Shown: one piece after another, positions 1 to 9,001 of the stretch
How the letters are laid out: each line of letters starts with the position of its first letter
Numbering within the stretch: position 1 is the first letter of the stretch
Assembly: GCF_036127095.1 (NCBI RefSeq)
Contig: NZ_CP108006.1
Span: 7,555,501 to 7,619,500 of the forward strand
Length of the DNA stretch: 64,000 bases
Origin: Streptomyces sp. NBC_00335
Lineage (GTDB): Bacteria; Actinomycetota; Actinomycetes; Streptomycetales; Streptomycetaceae
Reading direction: 5' to 3'
Notes under the pieces: model-generated
Told to the model about the DNA's origin: nothing
Seen by the model: only the letters and a program-made list of their open reading frames with translations
Database searches by the model: none
Program-made: the position numbers and the translations under genes

Positions 1-776
1 TCGAGGTCGGGCCCGGCGAAGGCGCAGCTGGAGACGTGTGCGGCGGGTACGTCGACGACGGCGTACGGCGTTCCGTCCGGGGCGAACGCCCTGACCTGGC
101 CGGCGCCCCAGACCGCCACCCACACGCGGCCCTCGGTGTCCACCGCGAGCCCGTCCGGTTCCTCGTCCGCTCCGAAGCGGGCGAAGGGACGACGGCTGCC
201 GAGCGCGCCGGACGGCGGGTCGTAGTCGAAGACGTCGACGCGGTGCGTCGCGCTGTCGGCGAAGTAGAGCCGGCGTCCGTCGGGGCTCCAGCCGAGGCCG
301 TTGGAGATGGTCACCGAGTCGAGGAGGGTGGCGACGCTGCCGTCCGGGTCGAGGCGGTGGAGGGATCCCGCGCCGGGGGTGATGTCGTACGCCATCGTCC
401 CGGCCAGCAGCCGGCCCCGCGGGTCGCACTTGGCGTCGTTCATCCGGCGCCGCACCCCGTCGGAGGGCAGGGACGGGGCGGCGAACGGGGCGGCGCGGCC
501 CGTCGCGCCGACGGTGAGGAAGCCGGTGCCCGCGGCGGCGATCAGGTCGCCGGACGCACAGGGCGCCACGGCTCCGACCGGCCGGTCGAGGGTGAGGGTG
601 CACAGGGGCGCCACGTCGGGCGGTCCGGTGCCGTCGGCGCGGGCGATGAGGGCGCCGCGGTGGATCAGGCCGGCGGTGATGTCGACCCAGAGGAGTTCTT
701 GGCGGTGCGCGTCCCAGACCGGCCCTTCGGACAGGAGTCCGGGCTCGGGGGCGCAGGGGACCGCGGTCCATTGCAT
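1..776 (-). CDS. SMP-30/gluconolactonase/LRE family protein, 3' end cut by window edge
   Basis: This is a six-bladed beta-propeller sugar lactonase of the SMP-30/gluconolactonase family, which opens aldonolactones in sugar oxidation pathways. About 258 residues are visible and the C-terminus runs off the left edge. Family metal-site elements are present: EGPVWD near residue 17, a version of the NDxKxDPxGR motif (NDAKCDPRGR), and SNGLGWSPDG. The ATG at 776 is preceded by AAGGAG. The gene is divergent from a ROK repressor 161 bp away. That arrangement suggests sugar-dependent control by this neighbour, which is an inference. The substrate cannot be read from the sequence. Confidence 0.9.
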   Translation of the reverse strand, partial: MQWTAVPCAPEPGLLSEGPVWDAHRQELLWVDITAGLIHRGALIARADGTGPPDVAPLCTLTLDRPVGAVAPCASGDLIAAAGTGFLTVGATGRAAPFAAPSLPSDGVRRRMNDAKCDPRGRLLAGTMAYDITPGAGSLHRLDPDGSVATLLDSVTISNGLGWSPDGRRLYFADSATHRVDVFDYDPPSGALGSRRPFARFGADEEPDGLAVDTEGRVWVAVWGAGQVRAFAPDGTPYAVVDVPAAHVSSCAFAGPDL

Positions 777-937
777 GTCGTTGCTCCTTGTCGGTTCCGC
801 GGGCAAACTCTAGGACTTCGTCTAACCCCTGTAAATACTCTTCCTCCAATGCCTGGAATAAGCTCGTGCGACCACGTGGCACATCCCGATCACTCGCCAC
901 ACCCGATCGCTCACCACCCATGGGGAGGAAACGGCAC

Positions 938-2236
938 ATGGTCAGGCGCACTGCCCAGGACATCCGGCGCGGCAACCGGTTCGACGTGCTGCGGTGCGTC
1001 TACGCGGTCCCCGGGCAGGTGACCCGGCAGGACATCGCGGTGGCCACCGGGCTGTCCTTCGCGACCGTCGCCAACCTCGTGGCGGAACTCCTCGAAGCCG
1101 AGGTGCTCGCCGAGGCCGGGCACGAGGACTCCAGCGGCGGGCGCCCGCGGGCACGCCTGGAGGTCAATGCCGGGCGCGGGTCCCTGATCGGCATCGACGT
1201 GGCCGAAACGACCCTCCAGGCCCAGCTGTTCGACCTGAAGCTGCGCGTGCTGCACAGCGTGGAGATGCCCCTGCCCGTGCCCCTGCCCCTGCAGGAGGCC
1301 GCGGAGGCCGGGGAGGCCCGAGAGGCGTTGGAGGTCCGGCCGGCCGATGTCGTCGACACGATCGCGGCCGCCGTGGAGGAGCTGATGACCGCCTCGGGCA
1401 CCCGCCCGGCCCAGGTACTGGGAGCCGGAGTCAGCGTCCCCGGCGTCGTCCAGCGGGAGGGCGGCGTGTCCGTCTTCTCGCCGTACTGGTCCTGGCGCGA
1501 GGTGCCGCTGGGCGCCCTGCTGGCCGAACGGCTCGGCATGCCCCTCTACCTGGACAACCCGCTCAAGGCGAGCACGGTCGCCGAGATGTGGTTCGGGGCC
1601 GGCCGGGACGTGGACGATCTGGTGGTGGTGACCCTGCGAGGGGGCGTCGGCGCGGGCATCGCGATCGGCGGCGCCCTGTACCGGGGCGCGGCCAATCGCG
1701 CGGGCGAGTGGGGGCACACCCGTCTCGTCGACGGGGGGCGGGAGTGCCGGTGCGGCAAGCGCGGCTGCGTCGAGGCGTACGTGAGCACCGCCGGCGTCGC
1801 CAGGACGGTCCGGGAAACGGCCCCGGACGGCGCCATGACCGGCCACGGCGACGAGGCGGCGGTCGTGGACGCCCTCGCCCGCGCCGCCGCCGCGGGCGAC
1901 CCGGCCGCCGTCGAAGCGGTCACCCGGACCGCCCTCCACCTGGGCACGGCCGTGGCGGACCTGCTCAACCTCTTCGACCCGCAGGTCCTGGTGATCGGGG
2001 GGCCGACGGCCGAGCGGCTGGGCGAGCGGCTGCTCCGCGAGACGCGGGACGTCGTCGCGCGGCACGCGCTGCCCCACGCCCTGGACTCGGTGGAACTCCG
2101 GCTGAGTGCCGTCCGGAACAACCCCGTGAGCCTCGGCGCCGCGACGTTCGCCCTGGAGGGCTTCCTCGACGACCGGGAGACCTTCGGACCCGTGAAGGCC
2201 GGCCGCCGCGCGGCCCGCACCCGGCCGGTCGCCTGA
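938..2236 (+). CDS. ROK family transcriptional regulator
   Basis: A 432-residue ROK (repressor/ORF/kinase) protein. An N-terminal winged helix (about residues 15-70, with a TRQDIAVATGLSFATV helix-turn-helix) is followed by an ASKHA sugar-kinase-like domain. The zinc-binding CRCGKRGC motif lies near residue 270. At the usual Asn-Asp catalytic position it reads LDNPLKAS, so kinase activity is doubtful and a sugar-sensing repressor is more likely. The ATG at 938 was chosen because GGGGAGGA ends about 9 bases upstream; an in-frame ATG at 920 lacks such a site. It is divergent from the lactonase gene, its probable target. Confidence 0.93.
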   Translation: MVRRTAQDIRRGNRFDVLRCVYAVPGQVTRQDIAVATGLSFATVANLVAELLEAEVLAEAGHEDSSGGRPRARLEVNAGRGSLIGIDVAETTLQAQLFDLKLRVLHSVEMPLPVPLPLQEAAEAGEAREALEVRPADVVDTIAAAVEELMTASGTRPAQVLGAGVSVPGVVQREGGVSVFSPYWSWREVPLGALLAERLGMPLYLDNPLKASTVAEMWFGAGRDVDDLVVVTLRGGVGAGIAIGGALYRGAANRAGEWGHTRLVDGGRECRCGKRGCVEAYVSTAGVARTVRETAPDGAMTGHGDEAAVVDALARAAAAGDPAAVEAVTRTALHLGTAVADLLNLFDPQVLVIGGPTAERLGERLLRETRDVVARHALPHALDSVELRLSAVRNNPVSLGAATFALEGFLDDRETFGPVKAGRRAARTRPVA

Positions 2237-2304
2237 GGTCCCGGCCGGGCCGCCGGGCCGCCGGGCCCTCGGGCGCCTCCCCGGCCGGCCGTTGTCGCTT
2301 CGAT

Positions 2305-2321
2305 ACCTGTTCGCAACAGGT
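2305..2321. promoter_or_regulatory. Perfect 7-bp inverted repeat upstream of the VWA lipoprotein gene
   Basis: ACCTGTT-CGC-AACAGGT lies about 65 bp upstream of the start at 2387. It could be a repressor operator or part of a promoter-proximal hairpin. No regulator is assigned. Confidence 0.4.
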
Positions 2322-2386
2322 TCGATTGCTCCAACTCGCGCTCCCGGACGTCCCATTCAGCACCGATGACGTTCGAGGGAGACCGC

Positions 2387-3994
2387 ATGGAGCCCCACCA
2401 GGACCGCACGCCCGGCACGCCCCGCACCCCCGGCACGTCGCTCAGGGGCCGCCCGGCCCGGCGGAGAACCTACGGCAGACTGACCGCCGCGCTCCTCGCC
2501 GGCGGCCTCCTGCTGACCGGCTGCGGAAGCGGCGGTGCGAGCCGCAGCGCCGACGGGGAGTGGAAGGGCGGCGACTCCGGGCCGCGGCCGTCCGCCACCC
2601 GCCCCGGCGGGGAGAGCACGGAAGGCGAGAGCGACGGACGGCGCCCCACCGCACCGCCCGCCGACTACCTCTCCACCTTCGCGCTCGACGTGGACACCGC
2701 CAGCTACGGGTACGCCCGCCGCACCCTCGCGGACGGCAAGCTCCCCGACCCGGCCACCGTGCGCCCCGAGGAGTTCGTCAACAGCTTCCGCCAGGACTAC
2801 CAGGAGCCCGACGGCGACGGCTTCTCCGTCACCGTGGACGGGGCCCGCACCACCGAGGCGAACTGGTCCCTGGTCCGCGTAGGCCTCGCCACCCGCGTCG
2901 GGAACGGCGGGGCGGACGGCGCCGAGGCGCGGCCGCCGGCGGCGCTGACCTTCGTCGTGGACGTCTCCGGTTCCATGGCCGAGCCCGGCCGCCTCGACCT
3001 CGTCCGCAGTTCCATGAAGCTGATGACCGACCAGCTCCGCGAAGACGACTCGGTCGCCATCGTCACCTTCAGCGGGAAGGCCCAGACCCGGCTGCCGATG
3101 ACCCGCGTCGAGGGCCACCGCGACCGGATCCAGGAGGTCGTCGCCGCGCTGCGCACCGCCGACTCCACCAACGTGGAGGCGGGGGTCGTCCGCGGGTACG
3201 AGGTGGCGGTCGAGTCCCTGCGGCCCGGCGCCACCAACCGGGTCGTCCTGCTCTCCGACGCCCTGGCCAACACCGGCGCCACCTCCGCCGACACCATCCT
3301 GAACCGGATCGGCGAAGCCCGGAGCAAGCACGGCATCACCCTGTTCGGCGTGGGTGTGGGCAGCCAGTTCAACGACGCCTTCATGGAACAGCTCGCCGAC
3401 CGGGGCGACGGACACACCACCTACGTCTCCGACGCGGAGGGCGCCCGCAAGGTGTTCTGCGAGGACCTGCCGGCTCACGTGCAGCTGCGGGCCCGCGATG
3501 CCAAGGCCCAGGTCGCCTTCGATCCGCAGACCGTCGAACGGTTCCGGCTGATCGGCTACGACGACCGCCGCGTCGCCGACGGCGACTTCAGGAACAACAA
3601 CGTGGACGGGGGAGAGGTCGGCTCCGGCCACACCGTGACCGCCCTGTACGCGGTGCGGCTGCGCCCCGGCGCCACCGGACACCTGGCTACGGCGACGGTG
3701 CGCTGGCTGGACCCGCGCACCCGGGCGCCGCACGAGGAATCCGGCAAGATCGAGGCGGCGGCCCTGTCCGGCGACGTGTGGACCGGGGCGTCCACCCGCT
3801 TCCAGGTCACCGCGGTGGCGGCCTACTTCGCCTCCGCCCTGCGCGAGCGCGACGGAGGCTGGGAGCGGGTACCGGGCGCCCTCCCGCTGGGGACCCTGGC
3901 CGGGCACGCGGACCGGCTGTTCGGGAGCACCGAGGATCCGGCCGTACGCCAGCTGGCGCAGTCCGTGCACGAGGCCCGGGCGCTCACCGGCTGA
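2387..3994 (+). CDS. VWA domain lipoprotein, YfbK type
   Basis: A 535-residue predicted lipoprotein. The N-terminus has an Arg-rich stretch, a hydrophobic segment and the lipobox LLTGC, with Cys46 as the acylation site. A YfbK-type N-terminal domain (FALDVDTASYGYARR) comes next, then a von Willebrand A domain with an intact MIDAS start DVSGS (Asp192), and a C-terminal YfbK-like region. It is probably anchored outside the membrane and binds a protein partner through a metal ion. The start at 2387 has GAGGGAG 5-6 bases upstream; an ATG at 2366 would lengthen an already long signal region. The partner is unknown. Confidence 0.92.
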   Translation: MEPHQDRTPGTPRTPGTSLRGRPARRRTYGRLTAALLAGGLLLTGCGSGGASRSADGEWKGGDSGPRPSATRPGGESTEGESDGRRPTAPPADYLSTFALDVDTASYGYARRTLADGKLPDPATVRPEEFVNSFRQDYQEPDGDGFSVTVDGARTTEANWSLVRVGLATRVGNGGADGAEARPPAALTFVVDVSGSMAEPGRLDLVRSSMKLMTDQLREDDSVAIVTFSGKAQTRLPMTRVEGHRDRIQEVVAALRTADSTNVEAGVVRGYEVAVESLRPGATNRVVLLSDALANTGATSADTILNRIGEARSKHGITLFGVGVGSQFNDAFMEQLADRGDGHTTYVSDAEGARKVFCEDLPAHVQLRARDAKAQVAFDPQTVERFRLIGYDDRRVADGDFRNNNVDGGEVGSGHTVTALYAVRLRPGATGHLATATVRWLDPRTRAPHEESGKIEAAALSGDVWTGASTRFQVTAVAAYFASALRERDGGWERVPGALPLGTLAGHADRLFGSTEDPAVRQLAQSVHEARALTG

Positions 3995-4033
3995 GCGCCC
4001 GGACGAGGGGGTGCGGGTACGGGGCCGCCGCCG

Positions 4034-5125
4034 CTAGTGGTCCAGTACGGCGGCCCGTACGCACAGGACGTCGGGGAGGTGCTCGGCCAGCAACTGCCAG
4101 CTGTCCCCGTCGTCCTGGCTGGCGTACAGCTCGCCGTTGCGGTTGCCGAAGTAGATCCCGGCCGGGTCCGCGTCGTCCGTGCAGAGCGCATCGCGCAGCA
4201 CCGTGCCGTAGTGATCGCCGGCCGGCAGTCCCTTCGTCAGGGGCTCCCAGCTGGCGCCCGCGTCCCTGGTGCGGAAGACCCGGCAGCGGTGCTCCGCCGG
4301 GACGCGGTCGGAGTCGGCGTTGAGCGGGAAGACGTAGGCGGTGCCGGGCCGGTGCGGGTGGGCGGCCACGGCGAAGCCGAAGTCGGAGGGCAGGCCCCCG
4401 CCGATGTCCGTCCAGCGGGTCCCGGCGTCGTCGCTGCGGTAGACGCCCCAGTGGTTCTGCAGGTAGAGCCGGCCGGTGTCCCCGGCGTCCTGGGCGATCT
4501 TGTGCACGCACTGGCCGAACTCGGGGTTCGGATCGGGCAGGAACACCGCCGAGACCCCGCGGTTGGACGGGGCCCAGCTCGCCCCGCCGTCCGTGGTCCG
4601 GAACACCCCGGCCGTGGAGACCGCCACCGTGACCAGATCCGGGTCGCCCGGGTCGGTGATCACCGTGTGCAGGCCCTCGCCGCCGCCGCCCGGAACCCAC
4701 TTGTCCCGGGTCGGGTGCTCCCACAGGGGGCGGACCAGCTCGAAGGACTCGCCGTGGTCGGCCGAGCGGAACAGCGCGGCCGGTTCGGTGCCCGCGTAGA
4801 CCACGCCGGGGGCCTCGGGGCCGGCCGGATGGAGCTGCCAGACCCGCTCCAGGGAGGCTCCCGTGTCCTCGGGGAACTTCACGGCGGCCGCCGCGGGCTC
4901 CCGCCAGGTCGCGCCCAGGTCGTCGGAGCTGAAGACGGACGGCCCCCAGTGCGTGCTGTCCCCGGCGACCAGGAGCCGGGGCGCGCCGGCGCGCCGGTCG
5001 ATGGCCACGGCCGAGACCGCCTGGGCGTTGAAGTGCGGTTCGCCGAACTCCCAGGTGCCGCCGGACCCCCGGCGGCCGATGAACAGTCCCTTGCGGGTCC
5101 CCGCGAGCAGTACCACGTCGGTCAT
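4034..5125 (-). CDS. BNR/Asp-box repeat beta-propeller protein (sialidase-superfamily fold)
   Basis: A 363-residue protein without a visible signal peptide. It has at least five Asp-box-like turns: SSDDLGATW, TTDGGASW, SDDAGTRW, TRDAGASW and SQDDGDSW. These mark a BNR/photosystem HCF136-like beta-propeller. The start (MTDVVLLAGTRKGLF) has GGAGGT about 8 bases upstream. Such proteins are often annotated as exo-alpha-sialidase, but no sialidase catalytic arginines are evident to me, so an enzymatic role is not claimed. It is convergent with the VWA gene, with 39 bp between them. Confidence 0.88.
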   Translation of the reverse strand: MTDVVLLAGTRKGLFIGRRGSGGTWEFGEPHFNAQAVSAVAIDRRAGAPRLLVAGDSTHWGPSVFSSDDLGATWREPAAAAVKFPEDTGASLERVWQLHPAGPEAPGVVYAGTEPAALFRSADHGESFELVRPLWEHPTRDKWVPGGGGEGLHTVITDPGDPDLVTVAVSTAGVFRTTDGGASWAPSNRGVSAVFLPDPNPEFGQCVHKIAQDAGDTGRLYLQNHWGVYRSDDAGTRWTDIGGGLPSDFGFAVAAHPHRPGTAYVFPLNADSDRVPAEHRCRVFRTRDAGASWEPLTKGLPAGDHYGTVLRDALCTDDADPAGIYFGNRNGELYASQDDGDSWQLLAEHLPDVLCVRAAVLDH

Positions 5126-5240
5126 GGCCGACACCTCCGGACGTCTTTGTCCTGCACGGCAGCTTTTCCGCCAGTCTGCACCCGACCACTGACAGAGGCA
5201 GGCCGCGGCGCGCTGGCCCGCCCGGTCGTACGAAGGGTCT

Positions 5241-5266
5241 CGTACTACGAGAGAATTCGTAGTACG
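5241..5266. promoter_or_regulatory. Perfect 10-bp inverted repeat operator upstream of the old yellow enzyme gene
   Basis: CGTACTACGA-gagaat-TCGTAGTACG has perfect 10-bp arms with a 6-bp spacer. It lies 64 bp before the oxidoreductase start. A further half-site, CTCGTACT, follows at 5273-5280. The likely binder is the ArsR-type regulator encoded immediately downstream of the enzyme gene, which would form an autoregulated redox operon. This assignment is inferred from position and symmetry only. Confidence 0.65.
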
Positions 5267-5329
5267 GTGAATCTCGTACTTAGCGGCCGGTTCCCCGGTG
5301 CGCTTCCAGTCGCCCCCCGGAGACCCCTC

Positions 5330-6430
5330 ATGAGTGCTGCTCCCGTTTCCTTCGCCGCCCTGTTCCAGCCGTGGACCATCCGCTCGGTCACCGTCCCGAA
5401 CCGGGTGTGGATGGCCGCGATGTGCCAGTACAGCGCCGAGCCCTCCGGCCCGGACGCCGGGGTCGCCCACGACTGGCACTTCGCGCACTACGCGGCCCGC
5501 GCCACCGGCGGCGCCGGCCTGATCATCCAGGAGGCCACGGCCGTCACACCCGAGGGGCGGATCTCCCCGTACGACCTCGGCATCTGGAACGACACGCAGG
5601 TCGAGGCGCTGCGCCGGATCACCTCCTTCGTGAAGGGCCAGGGCGCGGTTGCGGGCATCCAGCTCGCCCACGCGGGCCGCAAGGCCTCCAACGACCGCCC
5701 GTGGAAGGGTGGTCGGCCCGTCGGACCCGAGGCGCACGGCTGGCGTCCCAGCGCTCCGAGCCCCGTGCCCTTCTCCGCGGACCACCAGGTGCCGCACGAG
5801 CTGACGGTCCGGGAGATCCGGGAGATCGTGGAGCAGTTCGCGGCCGCCGCCCGGCGCTCGCTCGCCGCGGGCTACCAGGTCGTCGAGATCCACGGCGCCC
5901 ACGGCTACCTGATCGGCGAGTTCCTCTCCCCGCACACCAACAAGCGCACCGACGAGTACGGCGGCTCCTTCGAGAACCGCACCCGCCTCGCCCTCGAAGT
6001 CGTCGACGCCGTACGGGCGGTGTGGCCCGAGGAGCTGCCGCTGTTCTTCCGGATCTCCGCCACCGACTGGCTGGAGGAGGACGGCTGGACCGCGGACGAG
6101 ACGGTCCGGCTGGCCGGGCTGCTCACGGAGCACGGCGTGGACCTCCTCGACGTCTCCTCCGGAGGCCTCGCCCCGGGCGTGACGATCCCGGTCGGCCCCG
6201 GCTACCAGGTGCCCTTCGCGGCCCGGGTCAAGGCCGAGACCGCCCTGCCGGTCGCCGCCGTGGGCCTGATCACCGAACCGGAGCAGGCCGAGAAGATCCT
6301 GGCCAACGGCGAGGCCGATGCCGTCCTGCTGGGCCGCGAACTGCTGCGCGACCCGTACTGGGCCCGCCGCGCGGCCGCCGAGCTCGGCGCGCAGATCCGT
6401 ACGGCCGGGCAGTACCGGCTCGCCTGGTGA
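5330..6430 (+). CDS. NADH:flavin oxidoreductase/NADH oxidase, YqjM/old yellow enzyme type
   Basis: A 366-residue FMN-dependent ene-reductase of the YqjM-like class. Diagnostic elements are MCQYSAE with Cys32 (the redox-tuning cysteine), LAHAGRKAS (substrate/FMN histidine region), EIHGAHGYLIGEFLSP, NKRTDEYGGSFENR and the phosphate-binding C-terminus. It reduces activated C=C bonds of enals, enones or quinones using NAD(P)H. The ATG at 5330 begins MSAAPVSFAALFQPW, matching family N-termini. The following ArsR gene is on the same strand 134 bp downstream. Together with the operator at 5241-5266 this suggests induction by electrophiles or oxidants. Confidence 0.95.
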   Translation: MSAAPVSFAALFQPWTIRSVTVPNRVWMAAMCQYSAEPSGPDAGVAHDWHFAHYAARATGGAGLIIQEATAVTPEGRISPYDLGIWNDTQVEALRRITSFVKGQGAVAGIQLAHAGRKASNDRPWKGGRPVGPEAHGWRPSAPSPVPFSADHQVPHELTVREIREIVEQFAAAARRSLAAGYQVVEIHGAHGYLIGEFLSPHTNKRTDEYGGSFENRTRLALEVVDAVRAVWPEELPLFFRISATDWLEEDGWTADETVRLAGLLTEHGVDLLDVSSGGLAPGVTIPVGPGYQVPFAARVKAETALPVAAVGLITEPEQAEKILANGEADAVLLGRELLRDPYWARRAAAELGAQIRTAGQYRLAW

Positions 6431-6488
6431 ACCGGCGCGGCGCGGGGGCCGGGCTCCCGCGCCGCACCCGGCCGTTCGGCTCCGTTCC

Positions 6489-6510
6489 TACGATGGTTCT
6501 CGTACGATGG
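6489..6510. promoter_or_regulatory. TACGATGG direct repeat upstream of the ArsR gene
   Basis: TACGATGG occurs twice, at 6489-6496 and 6503-6510, with a CTCGTACGA half-site similar to the operator at 5241-5266. It may be a second binding site giving direct autoregulation. The first TACGAT could also serve as a -10 element. Confidence 0.4.
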
Positions 6511-6564
6511 AGGGATACCCCGAACCGCGGCATCGCGGTACCGCCCAGTGAGTGGAGTACGGAC

Positions 6565-6912
6565 ATGACGGAACGTGACGCGACCCGTGTCCTCGCCCAC
6601 CCCGAGGCGGCCGAGATCCGGCTCGAAGGGGTCCTGCACGCCCTCTCCGACCCGGTTCGGCTCTCCATCGTCCGCGAGCTCGCGGCCACCGACGCCGAGC
6701 TGGTCTGCTCGCACTTCGAGCTCCCGGTCACCAAGTCCACGACCACGCACCACTTCCGGGTCCTGCGCGAGAGCGGTGTCGTGCGCCAGTCCTACCGCGG
6801 CACGGCCAAGCTGAACGGACTGCGCCGCGCCGATCTCTCCGAGCTGTTCCCCGGACTGCTCGACGGGGTCCTCGCGGCGGCCGCCGCCGAGGAGACGCGC
6901 GACCGGGGCTGA
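6565..6912 (+). CDS. ArsR/SmtB-type winged helix-turn-helix regulator
   Basis: A 115-residue DNA-binding protein. The core ALSDPVRLSIVRELA (about residues 26-40) and the recognition region TTTHHFRVLRESGVV (about 67-81) are typical of ArsR-type repressors. Metal-binding CxC motifs are not seen; one Cys in LVCSHFELP is conserved in a redox/organic-ligand subgroup found beside OYE genes. The ATG at 6565 follows GTGGAG. The gene ends 8 bp from the convergent reductase gene. It probably represses itself and the upstream ene-reductase, an inference from context. Confidence 0.92.
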   Translation: MTERDATRVLAHPEAAEIRLEGVLHALSDPVRLSIVRELAATDAELVCSHFELPVTKSTTTHHFRVLRESGVVRQSYRGTAKLNGLRRADLSELFPGLLDGVLAAAAAEETRDRG

Positions 6913-6920
6913 CGCGGGGA

Positions 6921-8276
6921 TCAGTCCGTGCCGCCCGCCGCGGCCAGCAGGCCCGCCCAGTCCGGGATCTTGACGGAGCGTCGGCCCAGGGACCGCCCCA
7001 GTTCCGCCTCCGCCGTCTCGATCGCCAGCCACCCCGGCCACCGGACCGGCCGCAGTCCGGCCCGGAGCAGGGCCTCCAGCGGGTCCCGCTCGCGATCGCG
7101 CCGGGCCAGTGCCCCCGCGTCCTGGAGCAGGGAGGAGGCCGTCTCCTTCGCGCAGGGCCGGTTGGTGCCGATGACCCCGGTCGGGCCGCGCTTGATCCAG
7201 CCCGCCACGTATTCGCCGACGGAGGCGCGGCCCTCGCGGAGCACCCGGCCCGCCGCGTGCGGGACCGTACCGCGCCGCTCGTCGAAGGGCAGCCCGTCCA
7301 GCGGAACTCCCTGGTACCCCACCGAGCGCAGGACCAACTGCGCCGGGACGTCCTCGTAGACCCCCGTGCCGGTGACCCCGCCCAGGCCGTCGGGAGCCGT
7401 CCGTTCGAACCGCATCCCGGTGACCCGGCCGTCCGGGCCGCCGAGCACCTCCACGGGGCGCAGGAAGAACCGCAGCGCGATCCGCCGGTCCCCGCCGCTC
7501 GCGGGGGCGGCCGCCCAGCCGCGCAGCACCTCCACGTTGCGCCGGTTCGCGGCGGGCAGGGCCGCGCCAGGGTCCGCGTACGCCGGGTCGAGGGCCAGTT
7601 CCGCCGGGTCGGCCAGCGCGTCCACGCCGGGCATGGTGCCCAGCTCGCGCAGCTCCTTGGTGGTGAACTTGCCCTGCGAGGGCCCGCGCCGGGCCACCAT
7701 GTGGACGGCGCGCACCCCGCTGGCGCCGAGCGCGCCCAGCGCCGGCTGCGGCATGTCGGTGGGGGCCAGTTCGGGTACGCCCCGGGCCAGGATCCGTGTC
7801 ACGTCGACCGCCACGTTCCCGGCGCCGACCACGATCGCCGAATCCACCCCGGGAAGCCCGAAGGCCTCGGCCGCGGCGTCCGGGTGGCCGCTGTACCAGG
7901 ACACGAAGGCCGTGGCGGAGTGCACCCCGGCCAGGTCCTCGCCGGGGATGCCGAGCATCCGGTCCCGGGCCGCGCCCACGCAGTACACCACCGCGTGGTA
8001 CAGCTCCAGGAGCCGGGCGGTGGGCAGGGCTTCGCCGCCGACCTCGACGTTCCCGAGGAAGCGGATCCGCTCGTCCTCCAGCACGGTGCGCAGGCTGCCC
8101 TGCAGGGACTTGATCTTCTCGTGGTCGGGGGCCACCCCGTAGCGCACGAGCCCGTACGGGGCGGGCAGCCGGTCGAGCACGTCGACCCGGATTCCCGGCA
8201 CCTCACGCTGCTGTACGAGTGTCTGTGCGGCGTAGACCCCGCTGGGGCCCGATCCGACGACGGCGATACGAAGCAC
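6921..8276 (-). CDS. FAD-dependent ferredoxin/adrenodoxin-type NADP+ reductase
   Basis: A 451-residue flavoprotein resembling mycobacterial FprA and adrenodoxin reductase. The FAD-binding motif VGSGPSGVYAA is at residues 7-17, and a second dinucleotide fold VVGAGNVAVDVTRIL lies near residue 160. GWIKRGPTGVIGTNR is the conserved C-terminal FAD/NADP region. It passes electrons from NADPH to ferredoxins, for example those serving cytochromes P450. The GTG at 8276 has GGAGGAG about 5 bases upstream. It lies downstream of the DUF305 gene on the same strand (52 bp), possibly co-transcribed. Confidence 0.93.
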   Translation of the reverse strand: MLRIAVVGSGPSGVYAAQTLVQQREVPGIRVDVLDRLPAPYGLVRYGVAPDHEKIKSLQGSLRTVLEDERIRFLGNVEVGGEALPTARLLELYHAVVYCVGAARDRMLGIPGEDLAGVHSATAFVSWYSGHPDAAAEAFGLPGVDSAIVVGAGNVAVDVTRILARGVPELAPTDMPQPALGALGASGVRAVHMVARRGPSQGKFTTKELRELGTMPGVDALADPAELALDPAYADPGAALPAANRRNVEVLRGWAAAPASGGDRRIALRFFLRPVEVLGGPDGRVTGMRFERTAPDGLGGVTGTGVYEDVPAQLVLRSVGYQGVPLDGLPFDERRGTVPHAAGRVLREGRASVGEYVAGWIKRGPTGVIGTNRPCAKETASSLLQDAGALARRDRERDPLEALLRAGLRPVRWPGWLAIETAEAELGRSLGRRSVKIPDWAGLLAAAGGTD

Positions 8277-8328
8277 GGCGGAGCTCCTCCCGCAGGTGTT
8301 CCCAGCATGACACCGGGGGCCGGGGGCG

Positions 8329-8982
8329 TCAGCCCATCGCGCGCATCCGGTGGACCTCGGCGCTCTGGGTGGCCGCCACCTCGTTGGCCATCTCCTCCAC
8401 GGCGGTGTTGTTGCCCGCGGCCAGCACCTCGCCCGCCATCTTCAGGGCGCCCTCGTGGTGGGCGGTCATCAGGGCGAGGAAGAGCCGGTCGAAGTCCGCC
8501 CCCCTGGCCGCGGTCAGTTCCCCCAGCTGCTTCTCGGTCGCCATGCCGGGCATCGCCGCGTGGTCGTGGCCCCCCGGGGCGGCGCCGGGCGCCGGGTTGC
8601 GGGCCGCCCATCCCTCCATCGCGCCGATCTCGGGCTTCTGCGCGGCCGCGATCCGCTCGGCGAGCCGCTTGACCCCGTCGGACGCGGCCCGGTCCGGAGC
8701 GAGCGCGCTCATGGTCAGTGCCTGACCGTGGTGTTCGATCATGTTCCGCACGTACGCTCGGTCCGCCGCGTTGGGGGTGTCGTCGGGCAGTTCCCTCGCG
8801 GCCTGTTCGGGGGAGATGGTGCGCGCCTTCTCGCCGGGTTTGCCGGGGGCGACCACCACCGGCTCGCCGTCGGCCGCGCCGTCCGTACCGCCGCCGTCCC
8901 GGCAGCCGGTGAGGGGGAGCAGGAGCCCGACGGTCAGGGCCGCTGCGACGATTCGCCCGAGTGAGACTTTCGCCATGTCCAT
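8329..8982 (-). CDS. DUF305 domain lipoprotein
   Basis: About 217 residues. The N-terminus has a hydrophobic stretch ending in the lipobox LPLTGC (Cys27 from this start). The DUF305 domain shows its paired histidine motifs, MIEHHGQAL and MTAHHEGAL, which form a ferritin-like four-helix bundle that may bind metal. A small HDHAAMPGM segment looks Cu-ligand-like. Starts at 8994, 8982 and 8976 are all possible and none has a good ribosome site, so the first few residues are uncertain. It is divergent from the LVIVD gene across a structured 76-bp gap. Confidence 0.9.
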   Translation of the reverse strand: MDMAKVSLGRIVAAALTVGLLLPLTGCRDGGGTDGAADGEPVVVAPGKPGEKARTISPEQAARELPDDTPNAADRAYVRNMIEHHGQALTMSALAPDRAASDGVKRLAERIAAAQKPEIGAMEGWAARNPAPGAAPGGHDHAAMPGMATEKQLGELTAARGADFDRLFLALMTAHHEGALKMAGEVLAAGNNTAVEEMANEVAATQSAEVHRMRAMG

Positions 8983-9001
8983 GCTAAGGACCATACTGCC
9001 G

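Noticed and set aside
2300..2330. LexA/SOS box in front of the VWA gene
   Set aside because: A CGAT...GTTCG resemblance exists, but the spacing is 3 rather than 4 and the outer bases do not match. The clear symmetry is the ACCTGTT palindrome instead.
2300..2350. tRNA T-arm-like GGTTCGATT
   Set aside because: The flanking bases cannot form a T-stem or acceptor stem, so there is no tRNA here. No other tRNA signal was found in the window.
994..4323. 1109-codon plus-strand open frame covering the ROK and VWA genes
   Set aside because: Arg/Gly/Pro-rich translation without domains. It is a frame shadow of two well-supported genes, produced by high GC.
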